Shown in pieces: positions 29,852 through 37,710 of a stretch of 52,396 bases of DNA. Both the position numbers and the translations under genes were made by a program. Source of the DNA: a virus. Every line of letters begins with the position of its first letter. Position 1 is the stretch's first letter. Location: positions 1-52,396 of the IMG/VR virus record IMGVR_UViG_3300036829_000063. One strand, written 5' to 3'. Under the pieces are notes generated by a model that worked only from the letters and a program-made list of their open reading frames with translations, was not told the origin of the DNA and searched no databases.

Positions 29852-30727
29852 TCAGGTGGTAAGCAGTCCCTTACCTCTGGCCCAGGTGTCCAGCGCACCC
29901 TGGAGGATCACCAGGTCCGGGCGGGTCCGCCGCTGGGCCGCCCACGGGCCGGCGATCTGCCACAGCGCCTCGTCCAGGTCCGCCGGGGGAGTGGGCGTGG
30001 GAGCTGGCGTCGAGTTGGGCAGGAACACCGTGCAGTCCCCACCCTCGGAGAACAGCTCATCCATGGTCTCCATGGTGAACCGCATGTTTCCGCCCTGGCC
30101 CCACGAGGAGCCCCAGGAGTTGCGGGCATGGAAGTAGCCGCCAGCCACGTCGACACCATGGACCAGGAACTCATGGCCGCCACGGACCTGGGCACCCTTG
30201 GCGATGGCGATCGTTCCCTGAGCGTCCGGCTCATCGAACGAATCGAACCACGAGACGCCCACGATGACCGGGCCGTCCTGGAGCGCGTCCGTCATGTCGT
30301 CCACGTCCGCGCAGTGGGTGTAACCGGAGATGAACCCGGCCGCCTTGGTGGCCTTGGCCCCGCTGAGGCCGTCCGAGCCGGTGTCGGTGGGCGGATACTG
30401 CCCACGGTACGGGTCCAGCTTGGTGGCCGCCGAGTACAGGGCCACGGCCTCGGCCTCGTCCAGGACCGCGTGGCCCGCCGGGAGCGCCGCCTCTATGGGG
30501 TCCGTAGCCGAGCACCCACACGACGCGTTACCCACGCATGAACCCAGGTCTCCCTGGTCCAGCGGGTTGATGCTGATCGTCCACTCCTCGGATACCGGGG
30601 TGGCCGCCGACCGCTGGTGGCGGTAGAACATCAGCGATCGGAGGTCGTGGCGGATGTGACGGCCCAGCCGCTTGTCCGGGACCACCAGCTCCGGGATATG
30701 CACCGTGTGAATCAGTGGGTTAGCCAT
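29852..30727 (-). CDS. papain-like (C1) cysteine peptidase
   Basis: 291 residues from ATG 30727 (MANPLIHTVHIPELVVPDK) after GGAGGAGAGATCC. The catalytic triad is visible: oxyanion Gln and nucleophile Cys in LDQGDLGSCVGNASCGCS, His in RGGHEFLVHGVDVAGG, and Asn in HARNSWGSSWGQGGNMRF, with the classic NSWG-x-SWG. No signal peptide, so it should act in the cytosol. The C-terminal 50 residues after a Pro/Thr linker (PAPTPTPPADLDEALWQI) form a small helical extra domain, perhaps for targeting. C1 peptidases are uncommon in phages; the target could be a host or phage protein. It is not next to structural genes, which speaks against a head-maturation role. Confidence 0.85.
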   Translation of the reverse strand: MANPLIHTVHIPELVVPDKRLGRHIRHDLRSLMFYRHQRSAATPVSEEWTISINPLDQGDLGSCVGNASCGCSATDPIEAALPAGHAVLDEAEAVALYSAATKLDPYRGQYPPTDTGSDGLSGAKATKAAGFISGYTHCADVDDMTDALQDGPVIVGVSWFDSFDEPDAQGTIAIAKGAQVRGGHEFLVHGVDVAGGYFHARNSWGSSWGQGGNMRFTMETMDELFSEGGDCTVFLPNSTPAPTPTPPADLDEALWQIAGPWAAQRRTRPDLVILQGALDTWARGKGLLTT

Positions 30728-30759
30728 GTGTGGATCTCTCCTCCATCGTGGGAATGGGA

Positions 30760-30797
30760 CGGCCCGGCCGTCCCTGAGGGTCAGGATAGCCGGGCCG
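30760..30797 (-). terminator. hairpin upstream of the peptidase gene
   Basis: CGGCCCGGC (30760-30768) and GCCGGGCCG (30789-30797), 20-base loop, 22 bases past the stop of the preceding gene. Confidence 0.5.
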
Positions 30798-30818
30798 CCT
30801 GAGGGAGGCTGGGAGCCT

Positions 30819-31304
30819 TTACCTGGAGTTGTCCTCCTGGTCCGCCGGGCCGGGGGTGTTGGCGATCGGGTCGTCATCCCGGGCCGGGAGGATGCCAGTC
30901 CGGGGCTCACGCGCTCGGGCCGCCTCCTCATCACTCACGGGCTCGGTGCCGTGGTCCTCCGGTGGGACCTCCCGCTCCTGGGGGATGATCCCGCCATCAG
31001 CGTCCCGCTGGGTCTCCTGGTCCTTGTTCTCCGCCATGGCTGGCTCCATTCCTGGCGGGCCACCGTGGCCGCCTGGGCCGCCGCTACCCTGCTGGGCCGC
31101 CACCATGCGGTCCGTCAGGTAGTGGAGGAGGTCCAGCGCACCCTCCCGCCAGCACATCCGGATGGACTCCGCCAGATCCGGCCATCCCGGGAGCGTCTCC
31201 CCGGAGACCATGGACACGCCCCCGGACTGGCGGACGTAACCCTCATAGCAGATCTGGCCAGGGTCCGGTCCTGGGAGCTGGAGATTGGCCCACTCGTCAG
31301 TCAC
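30819..31304 (-). CDS. hypothetical, acidic C-terminus
   Basis: 161 residues from GTG 31304, overlapping the upstream stop by 8 bases. The first half looks folded (GPDPGQICYEGYVRQSGGV, SIRMCWREGALDLLHYLTD). A Gly/Pro linker and a long acidic disordered tail follow (DADGGIIPQEREVPPEDHG). No motif recognised. Confidence 0.7.
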   Translation of the reverse strand: MTDEWANLQLPGPDPGQICYEGYVRQSGGVSMVSGETLPGWPDLAESIRMCWREGALDLLHYLTDRMVAAQQGSGGPGGHGGPPGMEPAMAENKDQETQRDADGGIIPQEREVPPEDHGTEPVSDEEAARAREPRTGILPARDDDPIANTPGPADQEDNSR

Positions 31305-31512
31305 CCCGACCTACCTCCTCAGAGCCACCCAGCCGCTTGGGCGGGACGTTCTCCGGGGCCATCGGGATCTCCGACACCAGCTCCCGGACACGGCTCCGGG
31401 TCCAGCCGAGCACTCGGAGCCGGGCCTCTGGGTCCAGCGCCAGGGCCTTGGTCAGAGCGCGCTCCAGCGCCCGCATGGCCGAGACCTCATCCTCCAAAGA
31501 TGCCACCTGCAT
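31297..31512 (-). CDS. hypothetical helical microprotein
   Basis: 71 residues from ATG 31512 (MQVASLEDEVSAMRALERAL) after GGAGAGGAG. Charged helices ending in RVLGWTRSRVRELVSEI, then a short tail. Possibly a helix-turn-helix-sized domain (LRVLGWTRSRV), but too short to be sure. Confidence 0.65.
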   Translation of the reverse strand: MQVASLEDEVSAMRALERALTKALALDPEARLRVLGWTRSRVRELVSEIPMAPENVPPKRLGGSEEVGRGD

Positions 31513-31561
31513 ATCTCCTCTCCGTTTGGTCTTGCCTGTCTGCCTGCTACCGCGTAGCGGG

Positions 31562-31933
31562 CTACTCCTCCGGGTCGTCGTCCTTGTCCCCGGTGTTGAA
31601 CGCCGGGTCGTCCGGGAATGCGTCACCCTTGGCCGGGACCACGCCGCCAGCCTCAAACGGAAGCTCCGCCGCGCCGGTCCGAGCCGCCAGCCGCCGTCCC
31701 ACGATCTCCGCGTGAGCCTTGATATCGCCCTCGTCCGTGACGACCTCCCAGTGCAACAGCGCCAAGGTGGGAAACTCCTCCCCGGTCCGGACCTTGCGCG
31801 TCACCTTGTCCACGGCCAGGAACGCCACCACCGGCACGACGACCTTTTCGTGGCTCATGAAGTCTTCCGAGAACGCCGCCAACCCGTTCCCGATCTCGTC
31901 CGGCATCGCTCCGCTAATCGTGATCTTGCCCAT
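31562..31933 (-). CDS. hypothetical protein
   Basis: 123 residues from ATG 31933 (MGKITISGAMPDEIG) with GGAGAGGAG. Mixed strands and helices (KVVVPVVAFLAVDKVTRKV, LALLHWEVVTDEGDI, EIVGRRLAARTGAAELPF), ending in an acidic tail with DKDDDPEE. No family recognised. Confidence 0.7.
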   Translation of the reverse strand: MGKITISGAMPDEIGNGLAAFSEDFMSHEKVVVPVVAFLAVDKVTRKVRTGEEFPTLALLHWEVVTDEGDIKAHAEIVGRRLAARTGAAELPFEAGGVVPAKGDAFPDDPAFNTGDKDDDPEE

Positions 31934-31986
31934 CTGATCTCCTCTCCTCATGCGGGCCGGTTGCCCACACGAAACCTATTCGGGGC

Positions 31987-32520
31987 CTAGCGGTCGTCTC
32001 CGTCCGATGGATCATCCTCAGCGCCAGCCGGCCCGTTGTTCCACCTGAGGGTCTCCCGGATGAACGTGTCGAACGTGATCACATCCGCGCTCTTGCCCTC
32101 CATGAGCTGGACCATCGCCCAGTCCGCGTAAGGCTTGTATTCATTTAGCCGCCGCTTGGCCTGGAGCTGGTAACGCTCCGCCTTGGCTTGCGCCCGCTGG
32201 GCATCGGAGCCCTTGTGATCCGGCCGAGCCTTGGAGTTTTCGATCACCTTTTTTCCGTCGTAGGGGATGAGCCGGTCCGGCTCATATGCGTAGGGCTCCA
32301 TCCCCTCTAGGGCCAGTTGGCCGTCCGGTGTGGTCTGCCCCGGCCGCTTGTGGCGATTGATGATCTCCCGGGCCTTGGCTTCCTTGGCCGCGTCAGGGTC
32401 GAACTCCATCTCCTCCATGAGCTGGGCCTGGAGCATGGACTCATCCACGCCGCCGTCCGGGTTGCGCGGGGCCTTGGCCAGCGCGTTCTGATACGCGTCC
32501 TGGTCCTTGTTCGTTTTCAT
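31987..32520 (-). CDS. hypothetical, partner of ParB-like gene
   Basis: 177 residues from ATG 32520, sharing bases with the stop of the ParB-like gene (TGATG). Charged and helical (ESMLQAQLMEEMEFDPDAA, QRAQAKAERYQLQAKRRL), with a Lys-rich centre and an acidic end. VITFDTFIRETLRWNN closes it. No motif. Coupling suggests it works with, or in proportion to, the ParB-like protein. Confidence 0.7.
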   Translation of the reverse strand: MKTNKDQDAYQNALAKAPRNPDGGVDESMLQAQLMEEMEFDPDAAKEAKAREIINRHKRPGQTTPDGQLALEGMEPYAYEPDRLIPYDGKKVIENSKARPDHKGSDAQRAQAKAERYQLQAKRRLNEYKPYADWAMVQLMEGKSADVITFDTFIRETLRWNNGPAGAEDDPSDGDDR

Positions 32521-33332
32521 CACGACTCCAGTTGATCGATGGTTTCCCGGAGCTTGGCCAGCTCGGCCGCTCCGATTAGATCGGTTCCGCCAAGTTGACG
32601 GCCGATGAGGATTGAGGCCACCGCAGACTGGACGGTGGGGATGATGCTGTCCGCCGCGCGCCGGGCCGAGTCGATATCGCGCGCCCGAGTCACGGAGTCC
32701 TCATGGGCCTGGCGTTCCGCATCGGAGCGTCGACTCTCCAGGATGGCCAGGGCCTCTCCGAGCGTGAGGCTGTCCCGCTCATCATCCACGCGCTCGGCCA
32801 GATCTGGGGCCGCCTGAGCCAGCTTGGCCTGTTGCTCGGTCATGGCCTTGGCCCGAGTGTCGCGCCGTACACGCTCGTCCCGGGCACACGCCAGGGTCTC
32901 CTCCCCGGAGCGCACAGACTCAGCTAGATCCGGGTAACTCCAGACACCCCGAGCTTGCGAAATCGTGGCCGGGGACACGTCCAGGAGGGCCGCCAGCCGC
33001 TTACCGCCGCCGAAATTTACTGAGTAAATTTTGGGGTCCGTGGCGATTATGGCCGCTTGCCCCTTGGAGAGATTCCGCCGGGCCAAGTTGACCGCCAGCG
33101 CGTAGCCCTCCGGGTCGTCCCCGGTGTACTCCTCCGTGATGGGGTCGACGCCCGCGATTTCACACGCCCGGTATCGGTTCCGGCCGTCCAGGATCAGGCC
33201 GTCCCGGATCATGATGGGCTGGAGCTGGCCGCGTTCCCGGATATCGGCCGCCATGTCCTCCAGCTCGGCCTCTGTGAGCATCGGGAACAGGGCCGCTACT
33301 GGGTGGGCCTCCAGCTTGGTGGTCTTAGCCAT
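32520..33332 (-). CDS. ParB/Srx-like nuclease-fold protein
   Basis: 270 residues from ATG 33332 with GAGGAG. The N-terminal domain has HPVAALFPMLTEAELEDMA, RGQLQPIMIRDGLILDGRNRYRACEIAG (given here in two parts as GQLQPIMI and LDGRNRYRA), then ALAVNLARRNLSKGQAA: the ParB/sulfiredoxin signature. A helix-turn-helix follows (LAALLDVSPATISQARGVW), then a long coiled region. No ParA is nearby, so classical plasmid-type partition is doubtful. Phage ParB-like proteins can be CTPase/nucleases, regulators or DNA-modification partners. It has its own palindromic operator. Confidence 0.85.
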   Translation of the reverse strand: MAKTTKLEAHPVAALFPMLTEAELEDMAADIRERGQLQPIMIRDGLILDGRNRYRACEIAGVDPITEEYTGDDPEGYALAVNLARRNLSKGQAAIIATDPKIYSVNFGGGKRLAALLDVSPATISQARGVWSYPDLAESVRSGEETLACARDERVRRDTRAKAMTEQQAKLAQAAPDLAERVDDERDSLTLGEALAILESRRSDAERQAHEDSVTRARDIDSARRAADSIIPTVQSAVASILIGRQLGGTDLIGAAELAKLRETIDQLES

Positions 33333-33352
33333 GGGTCTCCTCACTTATGTAT

Positions 33353-33544
33353 CTATGATGCCCCACGCGTGGGGGCTAACTTGCCCGCAGGGTAGCAGGT
33401 GGAGCGCTCAATCTCGGTGCTAGCGCGCTCCAGGATCTCGGCCAGCCGAGCCCGGAACCGAGCCAGCCGCTCCGGGTCTGGTGGCTCGGCAAACTCTCTC
33501 CGGTCAGGAGGGCCGCCGATCAGGTCGTAAAGGATGCGGGTCAC
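33353..33544 (-). CDS. 63-residue hypothetical overlapping an operator
   Basis: Starts at GTG 33544 (VTRILYDLIGGPPDRREF), overlapping the RuvC-like stop by four bases. Helix RLARFRARLAEILERASTE. Its last codons encode the palindrome at 33361-33374, so the gene end and the next unit's operator share DNA. Function unknown. Confidence 0.6.
   Translation of the reverse strand: MTRILYDLIGGPPDRREFAEPPDPERLARFRARLAEILERASTEIERSTCYPAGKLAPTRGAS
33361..33374 (-). promoter_or_regulatory. palindromic operator-promoter for the ParB-like unit
   Basis: CCCCACGCGTGGGG, perfect 14-base palindrome, 28 bases before the ParB-like ATG. Leftward the following CATCATAGATAC supplies an A/T-rich -10-like stretch. 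Confidence 0.6.
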
Positions 33545-34176
33545 GCGCTGAGCATTCCCTGAGTCCCCGGGCCGACTGGCCGGGGCTCTCCCAGCATGGC
33601 CTGGCGTCCAGGTCCACGCTCGGGCCATGCCGCACCCGTGAGGCCACGGGTGTGGGTCTTGGGGAAGTTGGCCACCGGGTGGCCCTCGTGGGCCGCGCAC
33701 ATGGCCACCAGCGTGAATGCGTCCGCTGTGTCCTCACCCGTGATCATCGCCCATGGACAGCGCCGCACCATGTGGAGCATGACCTCCGCCTTGTCCGCCC
33801 GGCCGTTGCCGGTGGCGTAGATCTTCACGTTGGACGGCGGGATCTGGGCCACCGGAACATCCCGCCGGAACAGCTCCAGCCGGATACACCACCAGAGGCC
33901 GCCGCGTTCCCAGTGACCACGGGCCTGGCCTGGCCGGGCCGAGCCGAACGACGGACCCTCCAGGCCCACCAGGTCCGAGCCCTCACACCACGCCAGGATC
34001 TCCGTGGTGAGCCGGTCCAGCCGGGCCAGGTTGTCAGTAAGCGGACGCTTGGCCCCGGTGGGCTGTTTCGGTAGCGGGCCGCGTAGCCGCCTCAGCTCCA
34101 CGATGCCAGGGATCTCCGTGTCCAGCTTGGCCAGGCCGGTCGACGCCAGGCTGAGGTCCAGACCTGTGATGATCAT
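33541..34176 (-). CDS. RuvC-like Holliday-junction resolvase
   Basis: 211 residues from ATG 34176, overlapping the helicase stop (ATGA). The RNase H-fold acidic set is visible: IITGLDLSLASTGLA (first Asp), LVGLEGPSFGSARPG (Glu), then GNGRADKAEVMLHMV and ITGEDTADAFTLVAM (last Asp pair). RuvC-family phage enzymes cut branched DNA during recombination or before packaging. It follows the replicative helicase directly. The C-terminal 40 residues are Pro/Gly-rich and may be flexible. Confidence 0.85.
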   Translation of the reverse strand: MIITGLDLSLASTGLAKLDTEIPGIVELRRLRGPLPKQPTGAKRPLTDNLARLDRLTTEILAWCEGSDLVGLEGPSFGSARPGQARGHWERGGLWWCIRLELFRRDVPVAQIPPSNVKIYATGNGRADKAEVMLHMVRRCPWAMITGEDTADAFTLVAMCAAHEGHPVANFPKTHTRGLTGAAWPERGPGRQAMLGEPRPVGPGTQGMLSA

Positions 34177-35483
34177 CCGGTCCTCACTTCCGGCTCCTCG
34201 TCCAAGGGCATGTTGGGTAGCCCGCTGTTGTAAGTCCCGATCCACGGCCACTGAGCACCCCACCCGTTGGTCCGGGAGATCTCATCCGGGAAGCTACGGC
34301 CCTCCTCCCGGTCACCCTTGAATCGCTCAAACGTCCACACGCCCGAGGTCTTGGACCGGGCCATCCCCAGCCCGAACTCTGGCCACCGCGAGTAGATACC
34401 CGAGCCATAGGGACGGAGCGGAGCCTTTTCCCCCACGGGTGGGTGAGTCTCCAGCCACAGAGCCGGGCCGAACATCGCCCGGATCTTGTCCCAATAGGCC
34501 GTGATCCCGGAGTGTAGATGCTCGGCACCCTCCCCTTGGTCCATCAGCATCTTGTAAATCGGGCCGCCCACGATGAGGTCCGGCTGGATACGCCGGATCA
34601 CCCCGGTTAGCTCCTGGGCGTCCTTGGCCACCCGGAGGTCCAGCCCGCCGGGCCGGGAGAAAATGTGGATGTTCCGGTCGTCATAGGTCCCCACAGACTG
34701 GGCCGTCTCCCGGAACTTCCGGATACGCCGCTGGAGGATCGCATGAGGATTCTCCAGATCCAGCACCAGCACCCGCTTGGGCGGGATCGGGGCCAGCGCG
34801 AACGGATGCAACCCGGCCGCCGTGCAAAACGCCACCTGGAGCCCCACCATGGTCTTACCCTCGCCACCCTTGGCCACGAGGATTACCCGGTCCATCAGGT
34901 CCAGCATCCCCGGGATCACCGGGGCCGCCCGAGCCCACGTCCGGGTAGCGAACTCCGCCATAGTCATGACGCCATCCGAGCCGGCCTGATGCTCAGCCAG
35001 GCTCCGGATCTCCTGGAGCTGGGCCTCCATCTCCTCCAGCATCGTGGCCGCCGAGGAGTCCCGCCATGCGGACCTCTGCTGGATCTTGATACCCATCCGG
35101 GCCAATTTCTGGCGGACCGCAAACTCCCGGATGATCCGGGCGTGATGCGGAGCACCAACCCGGACGGCCCCATAGTCGTAGAGGTTGTGGAGGTACATCC
35201 GGTCATCACCGATGGCCCGGGTGTCGCCCTCCTGGACCATGTAATCCCACAGCGTCACGGGGTCCACGGGGATCTCCTGAGCCCACATAGAGATCATGTC
35301 CCGCGCAATGATCTTGTGGCCCTCCCGGTAGAAGTCGCCCGGCTCCAGGATCTCCACGACCTCGGCCAGCACTTCCGGGTCGAACATGCCACACAGGCAC
35401 GCCCGCTCGGCCTCCAGGTCCCACATCTCGTCCAGCCGGTACTCAGTAGCCGGGTCGACGCGATGGTCAGTCTTTACCGCCAC
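34173..35483 (-). CDS. replicative helicase, DnaB N-domain with RepA/RecA-like ATPase
   Basis: 436 residues from GTG 35483 with CTTGGAGAGGAG. Residues 20-125 match the DnaB N-terminal domain (LEAERACLCGMFDPEVLAEV, GDFYREGHKIIARDMISMW). A linker is followed by a RecA-type core with Walker A VAKGGEGKTMVG, VLVLDLENPHAILQRRIRK, PDLIVGGPIYKML as the Walker B region, and a His finger (WLETHPP). The core looks closer to RepA/AAA-25 helicases than to DnaB itself. It should unwind the phage fork, with the initiator and small protein upstream as loader candidates. Confidence 0.88.
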   Translation of the reverse strand: MAVKTDHRVDPATEYRLDEMWDLEAERACLCGMFDPEVLAEVVEILEPGDFYREGHKIIARDMISMWAQEIPVDPVTLWDYMVQEGDTRAIGDDRMYLHNLYDYGAVRVGAPHHARIIREFAVRQKLARMGIKIQQRSAWRDSSAATMLEEMEAQLQEIRSLAEHQAGSDGVMTMAEFATRTWARAAPVIPGMLDLMDRVILVAKGGEGKTMVGLQVAFCTAAGLHPFALAPIPPKRVLVLDLENPHAILQRRIRKFRETAQSVGTYDDRNIHIFSRPGGLDLRVAKDAQELTGVIRRIQPDLIVGGPIYKMLMDQGEGAEHLHSGITAYWDKIRAMFGPALWLETHPPVGEKAPLRPYGSGIYSRWPEFGLGMARSKTSGVWTFERFKGDREEGRSFPDEISRTNGWGAQWPWIGTYNSGLPNMPLDEEPEVRTG

Positions 35484-35503
35484 GGAATCTCCTCTCCAAG
35501 AGA

Positions 35504-36175
35504 TCAGGCTAGAACCTGCTGAGACAGCCGCTTGGCGGCCATCTCGCAGTAACGCTCCTCCAGCTCCACGCCGATGACCGGCCGACCCTGATTCCGGGCC
35601 GCCACCAGACCGGACCCCGAGCCTGAGGCTGGGTCAGCTATCACGCCCGCTGGACATGCTGAGATCAGCTCCTCCATCACGTCGACCGGCTTAGCGTGCG
35701 GATGGCTGTAACGGGTGGCGTACCCCGAATATCCAGACGCCGCTGGCGCACGAGTGACGATCACAGCGCTAAACGTGGGCGTTTGATCCGGCCATCGCCC
35801 GCACACGAAAACCGGCTCCCAGTTAGCGAACCACGGACTCCGTGTCCCCACCAGGCCCGCATGGCGAGGCTTGCCAAACACCAGCATCCGATGCCAGCCC
35901 TCCGGATACGACGCCCGCAGCGAACCGAACACCAGCGCCGGACGCTCCGGACCCCACGCTGTCAGTATCGCGTCACGGATCACAGTGTCAGCATCGCCCT
36001 GGATACCCGCGTTGGCGTCCGGGTTGTGTTGGCCTTTAGTCCACTGGCCCTTACGCCAGCTCACCCCATATGGCGGGTCAGTCACCAGCACATCAGCCGA
36101 CAGCCAGTCCGTGATCTCCCGGCAGTCCCCGTGATACAGCGTCACCAGGTCATCCCGGTAATACGGCTCAGACAT
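35504..36175 (-). CDS. DNA methyltransferase, beta-class, paralogue of the 24512 gene
   Basis: 223 residues from ATG 36175 (MSEPYYRDDLVTLYHGD), in an 8-base overlap with the upstream stop. DVLVTDPPYGVSWRKGQ is motif IV, and VIADPASGSGSGLVAARN is motif I. HAKPVDVMEELISA is shared with the other methyltransferase. Compared with that gene (DPFAGAGST), motif I here reads DPASGSGSG, still able to bind AdoMet. It is inserted among replication genes and has no restriction partner. Self-protection against host restriction is the usual explanation. Confidence 0.9.
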   Translation of the reverse strand: MSEPYYRDDLVTLYHGDCREITDWLSADVLVTDPPYGVSWRKGQWTKGQHNPDANAGIQGDADTVIRDAILTAWGPERPALVFGSLRASYPEGWHRMLVFGKPRHAGLVGTRSPWFANWEPVFVCGRWPDQTPTFSAVIVTRAPAASGYSGYATRYSHPHAKPVDVMEELISACPAGVIADPASGSGSGLVAARNQGRPVIGVELEERYCEMAAKRLSQQVLA

Positions 36176-36548
36176 GTGGACGCCACGCTGGCTCGTCCAG
36201 GTGACCTCCCACCATGTCCTGGAGATCACCGGGCGTCATGCGCCGGGTGTTCCGGAGGTAGAACTCATCCACGGCCTTGAGACACAGCTCAATCTCCAGG
36301 TGGCCGAGCAAGGACCACCACGCCCGGACCGTCTCCCGCGTGATCTGCCTGCCGTCGATATTCACGAGCTTGGTAAGGATGAGAGCCACCTGATCCATCC
36401 GCATGACCTCAGGATCGGGAGCCGGGTGGAGCTTCTCCAGCATCGCGCGCCGATTCTCCGCCTCGGCCGCATGATCCCGCCGGGCCACCGTCCCCGTGCG
36501 TGACTCAGGCCCGAACAGGTCCGCCAGAGTAAACTCCGGGACGGTCAC
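36168..36548 (-). CDS. small replication-associated protein, possible helicase loader
   Basis: 126 residues from GTG 36548, overlapping the initiator stop (GTGA). VALILTKLVNIDGRQI, TVRAWWSLLGHLEIELCLK and TRRMTPGDLQDMV resemble the short helical proteins beside actinophage replication genes, which have a Leu-x3-Asp-x-R-x6-W-x3-G-L layout. No ATPase motif. Sitting between the initiator and the helicase block, it is a candidate loader or replisome organiser, by position and shape only. Confidence 0.6.
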   Translation of the reverse strand: MTVPEFTLADLFGPESRTGTVARRDHAAEAENRRAMLEKLHPAPDPEVMRMDQVALILTKLVNIDGRQITRETVRAWWSLLGHLEIELCLKAVDEFYLRNTRRMTPGDLQDMVGGHLDEPAWRPHV

Positions 36549-37339
36549 CGGGCCGCCTGCCTTTCCATGTGGAACTCCTCCAGGATTCTCATGGCGTTGG
36601 CTTGATTCTCCGCCTGAGTGGGCATCCGCCGATGGCCCGAACGCGCCAGCCGGACCTGGCGCTCCAGGTCATTCCACGGCCCCGCACCCATCAGCCGCCC
36701 AGCCTCCATCAACTCCTCCGGGTCCGAGCCCTCACCGATGAGCCGCTTGGCATCCCGGGCCACACGCCCGATATACGCCTTAGACGGGACCGGCATCCCC
36801 GCCTCCTCGGCCCCGTCGACGTAGGCCGCCACCACATCCCGGGCCGTTGGTGTCTTGACGACGATCTCCACCGAGGGCATGGCCACGAGGAGACCGGGCA
36901 TGGCCTCTTGGCCGTCCACCTGCTGGGCCGCCGCGCGCTTGCGCGTAGTAGTCACTTCACTTACTCCCTTCACTTGCTTACTTCGGGGGGCCTGTTTCGA
37001 CCCCACCGTGGGGGCCTGTTTTGGGAGTACCGTGGGGGCCTGTTTCGACACCACCCCCGCTGGAGCAGCCAAAACGTAACGGTTGGTGTCTCGATCTCCC
37101 GCTTTGGTGGTCCGGGCATGAACACGGACCCACCCGCCCTCGGCCAGCTCGGCCAGGGCTCGGCGGACGGTAGGAACACGCATGGCGCAGTCGTCAGCCA
37201 GCGTTGGCATAGATGGATGAGCGTCCAGGCCCCGGTAATCCAGCATGGCCCAGACGAGTTTGGCCGCCTTGGAAAGCGTCCGGTCGTTACGGAGTGCCCA
37301 CCGGGCCTCGGCCCGGGATGGCTCCCCCCCGGGAGCCAC
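36545..37339 (-). CDS. winged-helix replication initiator-like protein
   Basis: 264 residues from GTG 37339, chosen because codon use turns phage-like only here and the GTG overlaps the stop of a 19-codon leader; an upstream GTG at 37534 would give 329 residues. WALRNDRTLSKAAKLVWAM, HPSMPTLADDCAMRVPTVRR and ALAELAEGGWVRVHART form a winged helix-turn-helix like that of phage Rep/DnaD-type initiators. A Lys/Gln-rich linker has three KQAPTV/KQAPR repeats. The C-terminal part (PSKAYIGRVARDAKRLIGE) is helical. It heads the replication arm, upstream of loader and helicase genes, so origin recognition is likely. Confidence 0.7.
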   Translation of the reverse strand: MAPGGEPSRAEARWALRNDRTLSKAAKLVWAMLDYRGLDAHPSMPTLADDCAMRVPTVRRALAELAEGGWVRVHARTTKAGDRDTNRYVLAAPAGVVSKQAPTVLPKQAPTVGSKQAPRSKQVKGVSEVTTTRKRAAAQQVDGQEAMPGLLVAMPSVEIVVKTPTARDVVAAYVDGAEEAGMPVPSKAYIGRVARDAKRLIGEGSDPEELMEAGRLMGAGPWNDLERQVRLARSGHRRMPTQAENQANAMRILEEFHMERQAAR

Positions 37340-37398
37340 TAACCGGCGTCGATCACGTGCCGCGATGTTTGCGACTGGGGATGCTGGTAATCTGTCAT
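37339..37398 (-). CDS. possible 19-residue leader peptide before the initiator
   Basis: ATG 37398 with GGAGG 9 bases upstream encodes MTDYQHPQSQTSRHVIDAG and stops at TAG, whose G begins the GTG of the initiator (TAGTG). This is a typical termination-reinitiation layout. Alternatively these codons are the true N-terminus of the initiator and a frameshift joins them. Confidence 0.4.
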   Translation of the reverse strand: MTDYQHPQSQTSRHVIDAG

Positions 37399-37560
37399 CG
37401 CGCAGAGCCTCCAGAGGCTTGGTTTGGTCGGGGCCGGTCCTTGTCGGGGGGCCGGTCCCGGAGCATGTGAGGCCCCACCCTACTCCCGCCACAAGGGCAT
37501 CCCAAGCCCCGATAGTCAAGGCCCTCAGCGCCACGGAGCCGCGTTTACCCAGGTCACCCC

Positions 37561-37570
37561 CACACGTGTG
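37561..37570 (-). promoter_or_regulatory. palindromic operator of the replication arm
   Basis: CACACGTGTG, perfect and flanked by further G/C. Orientation is uncertain. On the minus strand GGTAAACG lies about 20 bases on, before the initiator; on the plus strand TTTGAT follows at 3 bases. Confidence 0.5.
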
Positions 37571-37652
37571 TGGCTTTGATCTGGGAGGCTGTCAGGTGGT
37601 GCAAGTAGCGCACCAGGTTGCTGGACTTTTCTCCGTAATCCCTGGTCAAACT

Positions 37653-37672
37653 CCCCACGCGTGTGGTCCAAT
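37653..37672 (+). promoter_or_regulatory. palindromic operator-promoter of the rightward arm
   Basis: CCCCACGCGTGTGG (37653-37666) followed directly by TCCAAT as -10-like hexamer, 39 bases before the HTH gene start. Confidence 0.65.
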
Positions 37673-37710
37673 AGGTATTGGAGATGGAGACCACCACGGA
37701 GGGCAGAGAG

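Larger units (their letters stand above)
37399..37710. other. divergent control region between the two arms
   Basis: About 310 bases separating the leftward replication arm from the rightward early arm. It holds the direct repeat GGGGCCGGTCC at 37430-37440 and 37448-37458 (18-base period) and two palindromes listed separately. It is the most likely place for the switch and perhaps the replication origin, next to the initiator gene, though no true iteron array is visible. Confidence 0.5.

Noticed and set aside
32520-33332. Full partition system
   Set aside because: ParA-type ATPase and centromere-like repeats were not found near the ParB-like gene.
37430-37458. Iteron-type replication origin
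   Set aside because: Only two copies of GGGGCCGGTCC are present; too few to call an origin, noted as part of the control region.
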